The position numbers and the translations under genes are program-made. Below the pieces are notes generated by a model. That model did not search any database, was not told the DNA's origin, and saw nothing but the letters and a program-made list of their open reading frames with translations. A DNA stretch of 64,000 nucleotides, taken from positions 991,001 through 1,055,000 of the forward strand of contig OY811985.1 in NCBI GenBank assembly GCA_963681505.1, read 5' to 3'. How positions within the stretch are numbered: the first letter of the stretch is position 1; each line of letters starts with the position of its first letter. Below, in pieces: positions 1-13,500 of the stretch. The stretch comes from Eunapius fragilis (taxonomy: Eukaryota > Porifera > Demospongiae > Spongillida > Spongillidae).

Positions 1-260
1 TATAATATGTCCGCGCAATACCATTCGACAAGTAATTATTATTGTCAGATAGTAACTACGGGCTGATTTTTATTTCATGCATATGCATGTTATAGAATAT
101 TAAAAAAATTTCGCATATATTTATTCAGCTCGCCTTGCTCTTTTTTCGTTGGAAATCATCCCTATACAAACTGAAATGCAAAGGTTCCCACTGGACTTAT
201 ATCCTGTTCAGAGCGCGGGTCGACGCGGCTTGCGCTATATCCTTTGATGATGCATCTCAT

Positions 261-323
<63 letters not shown>

Positions 324-440
324 AATGCACATTATAGTCTTTAACATATGCATGCCCTGTGCGACATCACCCAATCACGTGTTTAACGAAGAGGTTCGCG
401 CACTTGGATCACTCTTTGCATCCTCCTGTGCATGGCGTCC
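1..440. other. intergenic, no gene seen
   Basis: No convincing exon is visible here. The short open frames overlap a (CA)n microsatellite at about 263-322 and have no family resemblance. The stretch ends at the 9-bp target duplication of the hairpin element that starts at 441. Confidence 0.6.
263..322. repeat. (CA)n microsatellite
   Basis: About 60 bp of uninterrupted AC dinucleotide. It creates long Thr-His or Val-Cys frames on both strands that should not be read as proteins. Confidence 0.97.
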
Positions 441-566
441 TAGTCTCGTACCCAGACCCACATCGCAGCTGCGGATGGATTACATCACCGCTACGCGAGA
501 AGTGGAAGTCGCGTAGCGGTGATGTAATCCATCCGCAGCTGCAATGTGAGTCTGGGTACGAGACTA
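441..566. mobile_element. foldback MITE, copy A, with 9-bp target duplication
   Basis: A 126-bp element that is almost entirely self-complementary. It starts TAGTCTCGTACCCAGACCC and ends with the inverse, GGGTACGAGACTA. The inner arms share a GCAGCTGCGGATGGATTACA block followed by TCACCGCTACGCG. It is flanked by a direct 9-bp repeat, ATGGCGTCC, at 432-440 and 567-575. It has no coding capacity, so it must be mobilised in trans. Copies B (1101-1199) and C (29485-29922) share the termini. The 9-bp duplication suggests a Mutator-like transposase, which is inference. Confidence 0.9.
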
Positions 567-730
567 ATGGCGTCCCGCCAAGAGCAGCATATTTATGCCA
601 TGGTTACGTTAGTGTGGTGTAATTAATACAAAGGGTTTTCAGACCCTTACAATAAGTTATACCGGTAGTTCATTTAATCACATATCCACCACCTATACGC
701 ATGGAATTATTTGTGTGGGCGGTGGTCCTT

Positions 731-770
731 CCTATTGGTTGCTAGGTACTCGTACCAAGCAACCAATAGG
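731..770. other. 40-bp near-perfect hairpin with opposed CCAAT boxes
   Basis: CCTATTGGTTGCTAGGTAC pairs with GTACCAAGCAACCAATAGG around a 2-nt loop with one mismatch. Each arm carries a CCAAT/ATTGG box. No start codon of a recognised gene lies nearby, so it may be a remnant of another small foldback element rather than a promoter. Confidence 0.6.
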
Positions 771-835
771 CGCTAGGCCGAGTATATAAATAAGTTACGG
801 ACGTACGAAATTATAGTATTAGATTTGAAAATGTA

Positions 836-1265
836 TAATAATTGGGTATTTAAAAAAACCGAATACTAAATAAGGTACTGCTCGCTTTAGTTAATTGCTC
901 GAACAGTTAAGACACCCGAAGATAACATGCGGACACATCCTGAAGCGATTGGTACACTTGGCGTTCTTTAGAAACGTTCCTGTCGTGAGTTAAGCCTGGT
1001 TCACAATATGACGAAAGAGCCCGCGATGCGACGCGATGGTTGTCGCAGGTCTGAGAAATTCTATTCCTGCGACGTCGCAACGATAAACCACACCTAAACC
1101 TAGTCTCGTGCCCAGACCCAATGCATCGCAGCTGCGGACGAATACATTACCGCTACGATTGCATAGGGTAGCGATGCATTGGGTCTGGGCACGAGACTAA
1201 CCTAAACCACGCCCGATACTGGTACGTTATTAAAAATATCGACTAAGAGCGAAGTGACTCGACTC
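836..1265 (+). mobile_element. decayed copy of the large inverted-repeat element
   Basis: Bases 836-990 align, by eye, with about 48605-48775 in the right arm of the 3.9-kb palindromic element. Shared blocks include GCTTTAGTTAATTG, GAAGCGATTGGTACACTTGG and CGTTCCTGTCGTGAGTTA. The similarity then breaks and resumes briefly at about 1240 with CTAAGAGCGAAGTGAC, which matches about 48951. Hairpin MITE copy B sits inside the broken part. There are many substitutions, so this is an old copy. Confidence 0.75.
1101..1199. mobile_element. foldback MITE, copy B, with 9-bp target duplication
   Basis: A 99-bp element with the same ends as copy A (TAGTCTCGTGCCCAGACCC and the inverse). It is flanked by an exact 9-bp direct repeat, ACCTAAACC, at 1092-1100 and 1200-1208. 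It is non-coding and lies within the decayed large-element copy, so it inserted later than that copy. Confidence 0.9.
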
Positions 1266-1525
1266 GTATGTCATTATTCTATGTATTTTATGTTGTAAAA
1301 CGTTTGATACAAATGGTACCATATTATGGTACAGTCTGTAAGTAATTATTTACAAGTGATTTCACCACCGATTTCTATTCCCAACAACATTCCATACCAC
1401 TAGGTATATAAATCCAAAAAATAATCTCAAAGTACACTTTCACTGAAGGAATATATATAATTATACAACAACTCTTCTATTTAATACAATCTATTTCATA
1501 AAAGCTACAGTCACCAACAAAAGTT
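1209..1525. other. intergenic, 3' flank of the cadherin gene
   Basis: AT-rich sequence downstream of the cadherin stop codon. It probably includes the 3' UTR. Apart from the end of the decayed element at about 1265, nothing else is recognisable. Confidence 0.5.
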
Positions 1526-4500
1526 TTAAGCTTCCACCATCCTAAGCCCTGGTGGATGCTGTCTTCGCACTGTGCTCCAGACGGCAATCACAGAGAGTAG
1601 CACCATCAGAAGAAGTGCAGCAGATGCCACAGTTGGCCACTGGTTAATCAGTGGAGCAAGCTGGCCGCTGTCTTTCGGGGCTGCCTCGGAATCCCTCTTA
1701 TGTCTCACTCCCACAAGAGGAGCCGTCTCCTCAATGACTGGTACTTGATATTCACGCTTCTTGCGCATGGAGGGGATGACGTTGACCAGGACAGTTGTAT
1801 TTGCAGTATTTATTCCGTTGCTTAGCAGCAGTGTCACTGAACGAACATTGGGAATTGTAGCATTGTTGATGTACGAGACTGTTCTTAGCACGTTCTGGTA
1901 ACTAAGGGGTGTGGCAGGCAGCTGCAGGACTAACCTCCGCGTAGTCACATCGTATGGCCTAGCTGATACAGCAGAGCTGTAGGTATTTGCGCTTGCCTGG
2001 TCCACACACTGTGGTACACAGTACGAGAAGGAAGCTTGCGAGTTGGATGTTGAAATTGCAACGCTTGACAGTGTAGCACCAATGTTCCGGTCGTGCAGGT
2101 TGTGTGCGATGGAGCGAGCGCCCAGTGTTGTAGCAGTCTGCGTACCAGGGGCAGGACCTTCAATGTCAGTTACCAGAGGAAAGCCTGAGGTGGAGGAGAG
2201 GTGATTGGTGGACATGAACAGTGAGTTCAGCAAGAGTACATATTGAACATTGTGCATTTCAGAGTTGCATTTCACTAGGAAATTTTATTGTATTAATTTA
2301 GAAAGTGCCATGCACACAATACACTCCCTCCATCAATACGCATGCAAACATCCACCACTAACCCTTCAATGCACACAAATCTAAAGAGTGAAATTCATAT
2401 CTTTTCACTTCACATCCATGTTGCACGTAATAAACAACAATGCTTCACAAATCAGTGCACCATACCAGTGCAGTTTCAATACCAAAGTCTCACCTGAGTA
2501 AGATCCACCACTGGGAGGTTGTGCATAAAGGACTGTGGAGCCTTTGATAAGCACACCATCCACAACACACGTCAGTGTTCTTGCGGAGTACAGGAATGAC
2601 GCAAAGTGGTACTTTCCATCTGCAGCATTGCTGACCAGCTTGTACAAAATAATGACCTGAGCCTGAAGACCAGAGTAACCAACCCTTTTCAAGGTTGTAT
2701 GTAGCTCGTTCTTTGCTGCGTCGTAGTATACAGCTAAGTACCTCTCAGTGCTGTCAGGCTTGGAGTAGAAGAATATAAAACCTGACTGACCTGGAATGGA
2801 TTTGAACCAAAATGCAAGAGTGAAACTGGTAATGAGGCCCTCGAAACTGCTCAAGTTGCTAAGCACAGAGGTGTAACCCGTGCCATATTGGTTGTTAAGG
2901 AAGAGGTTTCCATACGTATCGTTGGTGACAGAAGCACCTGTGGCTGATGGGGACACACTCTGGAGAAGTTCTATGTAGCTACTGAGATGACAAACAGATG
3001 ACATTTTCTTCAAAGCATTTGGCTCATCCTCGCATGTTTGGCCTGAAAATGGGGACGTGAGAAGGGGTGTGTTACTATTGATTGTCACTACAGCTGTCAG
3101 GATGGATGCAGCTGTATTCGGATCTGAAACCGTGATATTAGGGAACAATGGGGTGAGGACTCCGGACTTGAGGATAATGGTGGATAGCCCTTGGATTTCA
3201 GGGACATCTTGACTCTGGGGCAAAACCTGTATGTTAACTACAGCAGTTCCCGTTCGACTTGTTGGTTGAGACTCAACTGCGTACACATTTAGTGTGATAA
3301 GGGAGGCAGTGTCGTGATCCAGCGGATGGATCAGCGAGAGGTATCCCGTGTTGCTGTCGACCGTGATTGATGGATTCGACTCCACAGAATACACGAGGAC
3401 TGGAGTGAAAGGACCTCCAGACACAGTCGCACTGACTTGAAGGAAGTTTGGTGCAGTGATGTACTCTGTTAAGCTCGCATTGTACACCGGTCTGCTGAAC
3501 ACCGGAGATGAGATCAGAGTGATGCTGACTACTGCTGCACGGCTGGCCAAGTCCTTGTGGTCGTACACCTTCACCGACACATTCCTTGGAAGCTCGATGC
3601 TAATCTCACTGCCGCTCGTGACGAAGAGGATGCTACCCAGGGCCCGGTACAGAGGGACAGCAGCATTGGCGCTCGCTGTGAGCGTGTAGGTGTTTGTTCC
3701 AGTGGAGAGGAAGCTGTACCCATCGAGACCTGGGAAGGTGAGTGTTGAACTTGATCCAGAAGGTGAATTTATGGTAAGGATTGCTTTCAGTACCTGGTCA
3801 CCTGCATCGGGGTCAGTGATGTTAATGATCGTATTGCCAAACAGCAGGGCAGGGACTCCCACAACAGCCAGGGTGGATGCCGGCTGAGAGAAGTATATGG
3901 ACGGTGCACTGTTGGTGCTTACAACTGTCACCGTAACAGTAGAACTGGTGTTGAACAAGCCATCGCTGACATAGATGTTAAATGTGAACGAGGGTTGCAC
4001 GTAGTAGTTGAGCACACTTGTGGTGACAAGGTTGAATACCCCGTTCTGGGGTGACACGATACCAAACGGCACTGGTGCCTTTATGAAGGCGGTAAATACT
4101 GTCGGAGCGGAGTCTATATCTGTTGAACTTAACAAACCGAAGGAGAACCCAACACTGACGTTGTCTGGCACTGCAAACGTGTACGCTAGCTGGTCAAAAT
4201 GCGGTGGTTGGTCATTAAGGTCTTTGACAACTATGAACAGGTTGATTACGCTGCATTTAGTGATGTCAAAGTCGCACACGGTTACTACGACGATACGTGT
4301 CGTCAGCTGTGGTTCACTTTTGCGGTTGATGTATGCTACCCTCCTCAGTATGGTCACATAGTTGACAAGGAGGTCATTGCCATATGTTAGTAGGGTTCCA
4401 TTTAACGATCCATCTGAAAGAACATCGCCATCGACTGCACCAATTAGCGCTACAGTCATTTGGTGCAGGACTGTGTTGTCAACATCTGCAATGGTTGCCG

Positions 4501-7500
4501 TGGGAGCTATCTTTAGCTCACTGTCTCCTTCTGTGAACACCAAAGTAGTGTTTACGATCACAACGGTGGGCGGACTGTTGATGGGGACAAACGTCACACT
4601 TGTATAAATCTGGTTGCTGTTAAGTATCCCATCATTAACAGTGATAACCAGGGAGCGGGCAAGGTTGGTTGCCGGCATGCCATTGTTGTCAAGCAGAGCG
4701 TTGTCGGTCGATACAAACTGCAGTGACTGAAGCGTGGCTTGGTAGGCATTGAGAGAAGCATTGCCTACCAGGCTGAGGACACCACTGGCGCCATTGTAGG
4801 ATGAAATGATCCCCGCACTGGACGCGGCGATGCTGATAGCGTCTACAGCAAGGTTTGGACTGGTGAGGGTCACCTGGGCACCAGAAAGGGTTGTGTTATC
4901 GAGGTCGCTGATGCTGACCGACGTGAATATGGATATGGCAGGACCACCCTCCAAGAACGATACAGCGCTGAAAGTGGCATTTAGCACAGGCGCGTTATCA
5001 ACAGGGTACACTGTGACAGAGGTGTATGAGAGGGGAGAGCTACTGAGTCCATTGGTACTGGACACCGCAAAGGCAATGGTGCGGTTCAACGGGTAAGCAT
5101 ACGTCAGCTTGATGTTATTGTAGGTCATGGTGCCTAAGATGGCCTCAAAATCTGTGCTGATGCCCGGGCCCACGACGCTAAGAGTGCCTGTGTTGTTTCC
5201 TGATATCGTTATGAACACGCTGCTGACCCAGGCTGTCAGGTACTCTGACGGGTCGGTGGTGTTCAGTAACTGGACTGTTATGTTTGCGAAGGTTCCACCG
5301 AGTCCGGAGGGGAGGGTCCTCAATACGCGTACCCCAGTGGACGCCACAGGCACAGCACCTAGTCCTTCTGTGAACTGGGTTTGGTAGTTGATGCCCGATA
5401 CAGAGAGTCCATTTAAGTCAACGCTGGGAAGGCCAGTGTCGCTGGATACGAGACGGATTGATCCAGTCGTCGTAGATAAGAGGCTGGTGATACCTCCTAA
5501 CTCCGTAACGGTGAACGTTAGCACACGGTCGGGCGCAAAGGTGGGGGCATAGAATGTGTTGAGGTACGCTGTTTGCTGGAGGACCTTCATCATGTCACTT
5601 ACGGGGATAATGCTCTGGGTGGGGATTAGCCTGAAGGAAAGTGGGGTTACCGCGGTAGTGGTCATGGTGGTTGGCAGAGAGGCTGGTGCTTGTATAGTCT
5701 CTGCCCCGCAGCTGCAGAAACTGCTTACTTCTGTAGTGGTGAGTGGTCGGTTGTAGTAGTACATGCCACCAAGTGTACCTCCCATTCGTCCTCCAGTAAC
5801 GGGTCTGGGCAGAGGCTGACCAAGGAACAGCCCGTATTGCAAGTTTGCCTTCACAGTTCCAGAAAGCTGTGCTGTGAAGTACAGTGCACAGTCCACATAT
5901 ACCTCCAGAGTTGTGGAGCGTACGATGACAATAACATGCCTAAGCATGTTGTTAAAAAACTTGTCAGTGGTACCAGCGTTGTTGCTCACAGACGTGTACA
6001 CTGAATTACCATACTTGTACCAAAAAGTAATGTCTACTTTTCTTACCCACAAAGCTAGTTCTAGTTGTGCTGTATTGAGAGTATTTGGAGTTGCACTGTA
6101 CACGTTGGGAACAGCAAAAACATATCCTTCATTTGTTATACTCAGGAGAAATGAAATTGAGAAGTCTCCATTGCCAAAATTAGGTGGCAGACTTGAGCTT
6201 GGAATTTTCCCATAACCATCATTTACATCAGAAGAGGCTTTTACCAGATTCACAGCAGGACAGTTGGCTATGCCCAGTGTTAGATAGTTGTATGTCCCAT
6301 AGAATGTAGCCAGTGAATAGATGTCAACTGCAACGTTTGTCAGGCCAGCCTGCTGGACTCGCACGTTCTGGCATATGTAGAGGCACTGAAGGTACGATGC
6401 GTAAGCGTCTGCACTATTTGGCGTCAGGGTGACCGTAACTGAAGAGATGGTGGAACCCGAAGTGTCACGATCTGTTATGCGTATGGCAGGGCCGATGGAC
6501 TGTGAGGTGCGATTTGGTTGAACCACGTACAGTGCCGGGGTGAGTTGGTTAGCCTCTGCCGGGTAGTTGTTCAGGTCTACGAGCTGGAAGAACACAATCG
6601 TTGACGAGGAAAGTGGGGGAGTCCCCTGGTCAGTGGCCGTCACATTAAGGTTATAGGACAGCTGGTCTATAGCCATTAGCTGTACTGTGGATGTAATGAC
6701 ACCAGTCGTAGGGTCTATTGCAAACTTGGACTGATAGTTCTGTAGAGCAAAGGTGAATAAGTTGTTAGGACGATCCAAATCTTTGTCGACTGCGGTTACA
6801 GTGAAGATCACTCTTGGTGGTGACAGCAGCTCAGCTTGTGGGTCGGCAACATAAGGCAGAGAGCCCGTGAATAAGGGGGCATTGCTATTTATGTCAGTGA
6901 CTGTGACATTAACTACCACCTGGCTTGAAAGCGAAGGATTTCCCAAGTCCATGGCCTGCACTACGATGCTAAAAAACACGGCTTGGACGGCATTCATTCC
7001 GTTTGGTGCAGTCAGCAGGCCAGTGTTGAGGTCAATGGAGAAAGGGTTGTAATCACTGGTCACACCACCGAGGGGTGACACTGCCTTCACGGATGCGATG
7101 GAATATGTCACCTGGCCTGCCAGACCGATGTCATTATCAGTCGCAATCAGCATACCAACTGTGACGGGCAGGGTGCCTTCGTTGAAACTGAACCACAGGG
7201 AGCTGGACACATTCAGGAACACAGGGGGGTAGTAATTTGGAGGGGCAACGGACACCTGAACACAGGAGGCACTGCTGAATAGAAGAAGCTGGTCTGCTAC
7301 TTCAATGCAGATGGTTCTTGGTGGTAAGATAGTGGGGTTAGGTGCCATGTTGTTGTAGCGTATTGCTCCGATAGTGGACAGGGCACCAGTGGAGTTTGCT
7401 CCTGGGTCTTGGAACGAAACATTGTAGTACACCTGTCCAGCATCATTAATGAATGGACCAATGGAAATGGTTACTAGAGGTGGATTGACTAGCTGTATTA

Positions 7501-10500
7501 GCTCGTTGCTAAGGCCATCTTGGATGTTCCTGATGGTGATCCGTAGCTGCTTAAAAATAGTGCTGTCCTCGTCAGTTAAAGACACTGGTTGGACAAAAGC
7601 AGTGGGAACACCACGTACTGATGTGCTGTTGATGGCCGCAACAGCCAGCACTGGTGGGTCATTGACAAGTTGTATGGCGACAGATGAGTATGCCAGAATG
7701 GAACTGGCACTGTTGAGAGGCAAGCCTGCTGGACTTACATGTCCAAAAGAATCGGCCTTAACGGATATAGAGCGTGACAGCACGGTGGGTAGACCAAAGT
7801 TGCAGTACTGCACCTTGAACAGCTCTTGCAGAACGTTGCTAACAGATTGCCCCTGTGTGAAGGAGAGGATCACAAGGTTGCCCTGAGAGTAGAAGGTGTT
7901 GAAGCCAGAGTACACGATGCGCTCTAGGGATGTTACTGCCGGGTTGAGCCCTATGGCTGTGATGGTCAGGGTCTGAATTCCAGGAGTTCCTCCAACCAGC
8001 ATGATCTGAGCGTCCTGACTCACCAGTTGCACACAGCTACCTTTTTCAAAGAAGGTCACACTGTAGTTTTGCAAGCCAGCGCCTCCCAGGTAAAGGATGG
8101 GAGGATAGCTGTACTGCTGAACGGAAATGATGACATATACGGGTTGACTTACGGCTCCTCCTTCGTCAGCCATAGTCACTCTCACAATTCTGGTGTAGAG
8201 GTCAGAGGGATTGTCCACGTCGTTAGCGTAGCTCACCTGACGAAGAGCTGCCAAGGCGTCCCCACCACTGAGCACACCAGTGATGTTGAGGCTCCTGCCG
8301 TCAGAACTGCTCTGCACAAGGGACACACCAGGGGGCAGGGTGCCTATCACTACCACGCCTTCGCTTGCACCATCTGTAGGGGTGACGAGGGACACGCTGA
8401 TCTCAACAATGTAGGAGCTGTCCGGGTCTGTGATACTCTGGGTGTTATCGCTGAGCAGCTGAATGTAACTCATCGGCTTCACGAGGGTCTGTGTCACATT
8501 GTAGTTCGCAGGACTGTTTGTATTAAGATCAAGAACAGGGGGGTGGTCAGTGTGGACCATGTTCATGATGGTCTGTGACAAGGGGTTATTGGTATAGGCA
8601 CCTTCATTGTCATACACCTTAAAGGTGATGGTTCGATTGGCAAGGATTAGTGGATCCCGCGAGTTAACGTATCGGAGTGTCTTCAGGGCGCCTAAGAATT
8701 CACCTGGATACTGTCCTCTTGTAGGATCAGAAGATATGATTGTCAGCGAGGAGCTGTTGATGGTAACAATGTTCAACTGCGGAGACAGAAGACCAGGGAC
8801 AGAAAAGATTGACTCGTACGTTGCATCACCGTTGTAGAGATTGACCTCAATCTTCTGCATTGTGAAATACCCACTGTCTCTGTCGTAGAGTGCAGCGTCA
8901 GGGCTCAGCAGAGCCTGACCTGAGGACAGCTCATGGTAAGTGGTGTAGTAGTCAATGCCAGGGTTGAGCAGGCCGTTCAGATCGAGGACTGGGTTGGTGT
9001 CGTGGTCCAGCGCTATCTGCAACGTGAGCACTGCAACGGGACCAGACAAATACCTGCTGTCGTACACAGAGACAAAGATCCCTCTAGGTTGTGGGTGCGG
9101 TTCCAACAGGTTGTTGTAGTACCTCACATACCGCAGCGTTGTTTGGATTGCTGACAGTCCCCCAGAGGGAGGCCCAGAGTACTTGATCGTAACGGAGTGC
9201 GCGCGGGGGCCGACGGTGACGCTGGTGTTGGGCGCGCTGGTGGGGACGTCCAGGGTTTCGCCGCAGGTGTAGACGCAGAACACGTCCTGTGCACCAACGC
9301 CGGAGCTGCACAGGTATACCTCGGAGAGTTGGCCCGAGTAGGAAGGTCCCAGTCTAACGTTAAGTGTGGCGGGCAGTGAGTATGCCGGGCTGCCCCTGAC
9401 AACCTCCTTGCCGTCGAGGTAGAGTATGAGCTGAGTGTTTTCCCTTACAAGAGCGACGTGGTGCCATTGACCGTCTGCGACAAGGGTTGTGGGATAGACC
9501 ATCAATGTCTGGCCGGTGCCATTTGTGACAGACAGCCCGCTGCCATCAGCCTTCAGAGCAAGGTACGATACGTCTGAATCCACAAGCTGGAAAACATACA
9601 GTGGTGTCCCCTGAAGGAGCACCCATGCACTGATGGAAAAGTTTGTTGTAAAGGCAGATCCAGTGTAGCTTGCTACGCTGGTTGCGTAAGATCCTGACTT
9701 CAGAGCCAGTACACCACTTTGAAGTGTTGCATTGACATTGTACAGCGTCATGCTGGTGGTCTGAAGAAGGTATTGGCAAGTGTTTACATTGCAAAGGCTG
9801 AAGGAGTTGCTGTTGTAGAGGAAGGAATAGTTGGCGTGGTCGCAGATGCCGTTAAAGACATAAGGATTTGGGTCTGTGGGGGACGTGTGGATCACAACAT
9901 CAACCTGCGTGAGGGGGTACACGGAAGGACTCAGGATGTTGACGATGCTCAGACCTTGAGCAACGTAGGATGCAGGACCAGACTCATTGAAAACAACTGT
10001 GGACTGAAGCGGTATCGCATAAGGTTTGAATCCGTTTGTGTTATCGATTATAATGACCACAGAAGCTGTGCCATTCAGGCCTGTTGGGTCGACTGCTATA
10101 ACATTGAAGCTGTAAGTAGTGATGGAGCGTTGCAGTGGAACTGATGTTGTCACTAGCGTTCCCGTCACCTGGACAATCTCAAAGTTTGGTTGGGGTGGAC
10201 TGAGGGACAGGACCACTTCGTCCAGAGATGTGTCAGCGTCAAAGACACTAACAGACAAGACAGCTTGATTAGATCCGAAATTCTCGCTGATGGAAACGGT
10301 GTAATAACTGGGAACAAACCGGGGTGTGGCTGCGTTCACCACTGAAATGAAGATGGTGCCATTTTCACTGCAGTGTCGCGGGGAACCATTATCACACCCA
10401 AAGTAAGTAAAGGTGAAGTTTTTGAACTGCCCAATCGGAATGATGCTGCTGACATGCAGGTTACCATTAGCATCAAACGCAAAGTACTGCTGGCCAATTC

Positions 10501-13500
10501 CAAAGAAATAGAAGGTGACATCACCATCTACACCCGAGTCATAGTCCAGAGCATATGCAATTGTGGCCAGGTACCCGACTGGGGCACCATCTGGAATAGA
10601 CCCAGTGAGGTTTACGGGAAACAGCAGTACTGGAGCATTGTCGTTGACTTCGGTGACGTTCAGGGTGACAAACGTGGTGTTACTTACCTGCATGTAGGTG
10701 AGGTTGTAGCGACCTACACCTACCACAATGTTGAACGCAGTTGTGTCTTCATAATCAAAGTAGTCCGATGGTGTGTAGAAGTATCCCGTGTCATTGATGC
10801 TAATCACCTTGAAACCAGTGTCGTACGGCACGACATACAGGATCGAGAAGTTGAAGAAGTTGTTGTATGGGTTAAGGTCGCGGTCCACAGCTTGTATCGT
10901 GAAGGCCAGCGCTCCTAGGCTGTTCTCTGGAGCACTGAAAATGTAGCTCTGACTGAGGAAGATGGGGTAAGAGTTTACCACGTAAAATGTGTAGTTAACT
11001 GCAATCGACAGAGGGGCAGCCCCATGGTCACTGATGAGGAGGGTTACGATAAAGGTGTCTGATGTGGTTGAGGTGAGGACCAGGTCTGTCACGCTGGTAA
11101 TGACACCAGTTGTTTCGCCGACAACAAATTTGCTGCCCCGAAGGGTGAAGTTTAGCAAAGCATTGACGCCTACGTCATAATCAGTGGCATTTACAGACAG
11201 AAGTGCAGTGCCAGCCTTGGTGCCATCCAAGATGGTTGCCGTAAATGGAGGTAACGCCAAGGGTGCGTTGTCGTTGATGTCGATGAGGACGAGGGTGAGA
11301 TTTACAGATTTGGAGAGGGAAGGGAACGGAGGAATTCCCACACCGGTGGCGACGACCTCTATGGTTCTCTCTGGCTGACCCCCTGTTCCAGGGTCTCTAT
11401 CAAGTCGAGAGGTGCTTGTGAGGACTCCCTGTTGATTGATGGAGAAGCCAGGCGTGAGGACAGAATAAGTAATTATTATGCTGTCAGCATCGGTAAAATA
11501 CAGTGGCACTGAGAAAGGGTTCTCTTCCAGTGTATACAAGGTTAGATTTCCTAGGTAAATAGGGGGATACGTGTTGCTTGGAATCAGGAACACGGTAATG
11601 ATCTGTGTTGCATTCCGGTATCCATCGCTTGCTACAACGCCCACATAATAAGCAGTCTGGTTAGCTCTGTATAGTTTTCTAGCTGTATAAAGGCTCCCAT
11701 TCGTTGGGCTGATGTAAAATGCACCTTGAGAGTTGTTCAGCAAACTGTATGTGACTTGGTTGTAGGGAGGCATGTCGTTGTCGTATGCCGTCACTGTGAT
11801 GACAAAGGTATCGGCAATGCCTTCAGGCGCGTTGGCAACAGAGGAGGAGTTGATGACAGGGGCATACCTATTTGCATACTGCACTTCAATAGATACATTG
11901 CCAAACGTGCAGAGGTAACCTATGTCGCAGACTGAAATTTGCAGTAAGTAGAAGCTGATCTGCATGTAGTCCAGTGGCCTACAAAGATAAATGCAGCCGC
12001 CTGTCTGATTCATTGCAAACGGATTGCTGCTTGTGCAGTTAATTGTCAAAAAATTGTATCGCAGTATCTGGTTCACACCTGTGTCCTGATCAGTTGCGTA
12101 CAAGCAGCCTATTTTGGTTCCAATAGGTGCCGTCTCAATCACGGTGAAGTTGTTTAGCGATATGATCTGTGGGTAGAAGTCATTGCTGTCAAGTACGTAC
12201 AAAGTGAAAGTGAAAGTAGTGCACTTCTTTATTACATTAACAGTGCAAACTGTGATGTCAAATTCGTAATATGTTTCCATCTCATAGTCTAGAGAACGGC
12301 ACAGTGAGAGATAACCAGAGACCGGGTCTATATCAACGGGTACAGTCTCATTGCAAGTGGGGTCTCCGCTGACATTGTGGGCGATAGAGTACATGAAATT
12401 CCCAGAGTCCAAATTGCTTGCACTAATCCTGAAGAACATCATGAAGACGGTGAAGTTCTCGAGCAGCATGTAGCTGTGTGCTGAGAGTATTACAGGCGCA
12501 TGCACGATGTTGATCAGCAAGGTGAAGTTGGTGGCGAGGACTTTATCTCCCGGTGTGTCGGGAGCGTTGGTTGCAGTGATGGTGAGCTGCACTGCCCTAG
12601 AAGATGGCAGCGCGGTAGCGTTGAAGACAACGACATTATTGCCCGAGATGGCAAACGGGGTGCTCAAAGGGCTCGTTATGGCGTAGCTGACGGCAGAATT
12701 CAGAGGGAAGTCTGCATCGGTGGTGGACAATGTGTACACAACACTTCCGGCAGCCGATGCCTCGTCCAGTATGACGGTGTCGCTGTTTCGAGGGAACAAG
12801 GGTGGGAACGTGTTGCGAGGGATGATGTTAATTATCAGTACGACGTCTTTGTACTGCGTAACGTCGGTCACCAATTGTGGGGGGTTGGTGGCCCTTACTG
12901 CCAGGATGTAGCTGGTCACGGCGTTGTAGTTGAGCTGGTTCGGTGTTCCAGTGTAGCGGACCTCGCTGATGCTGGTGATGGCAAACGGAGCGGTGGTGAT
13001 GTTTGTGAATGAATACGTGACCAAGGAATTGGACAAGGAGTCTGCATCAGTTGTCGCAAGGATGGCCACTAGGTAGCCAGGCGAGACATTTTCATCGAGG
13101 GAGACCACAATTGGATCACTTTCAAAGACTGGACGGTTGTCGTTGAGGTCCAGAATATTGGCAGTGATTGTCGTGAGGTTTGAACACACACCGTTGCTGC
13201 AGGCAACCACACCAAAATTGTACGCCGTTGCATTTTCATAGTCAAACACTGCACATGAGTAGAAACATCCGGTGGTCGTGTTCATTCTGAATGGTGTGTA
13301 ACTGGTACAAACTTGCGGGTATGCAGCATCTTTGATAAAGTAGGTGATTGGTTGGTTGTTCCCGACTATAGCAGTGATGCATCCTGTCCATGTCTCCACT
13401 GGCTGGTTTTCAAAAACTGACCACTGTGTTGAGGATGTGATAACGGGTGTGATGTCGACTGCATCTAGTACTGTGATGGTCGCAATTGCGGTAGCTGTTT

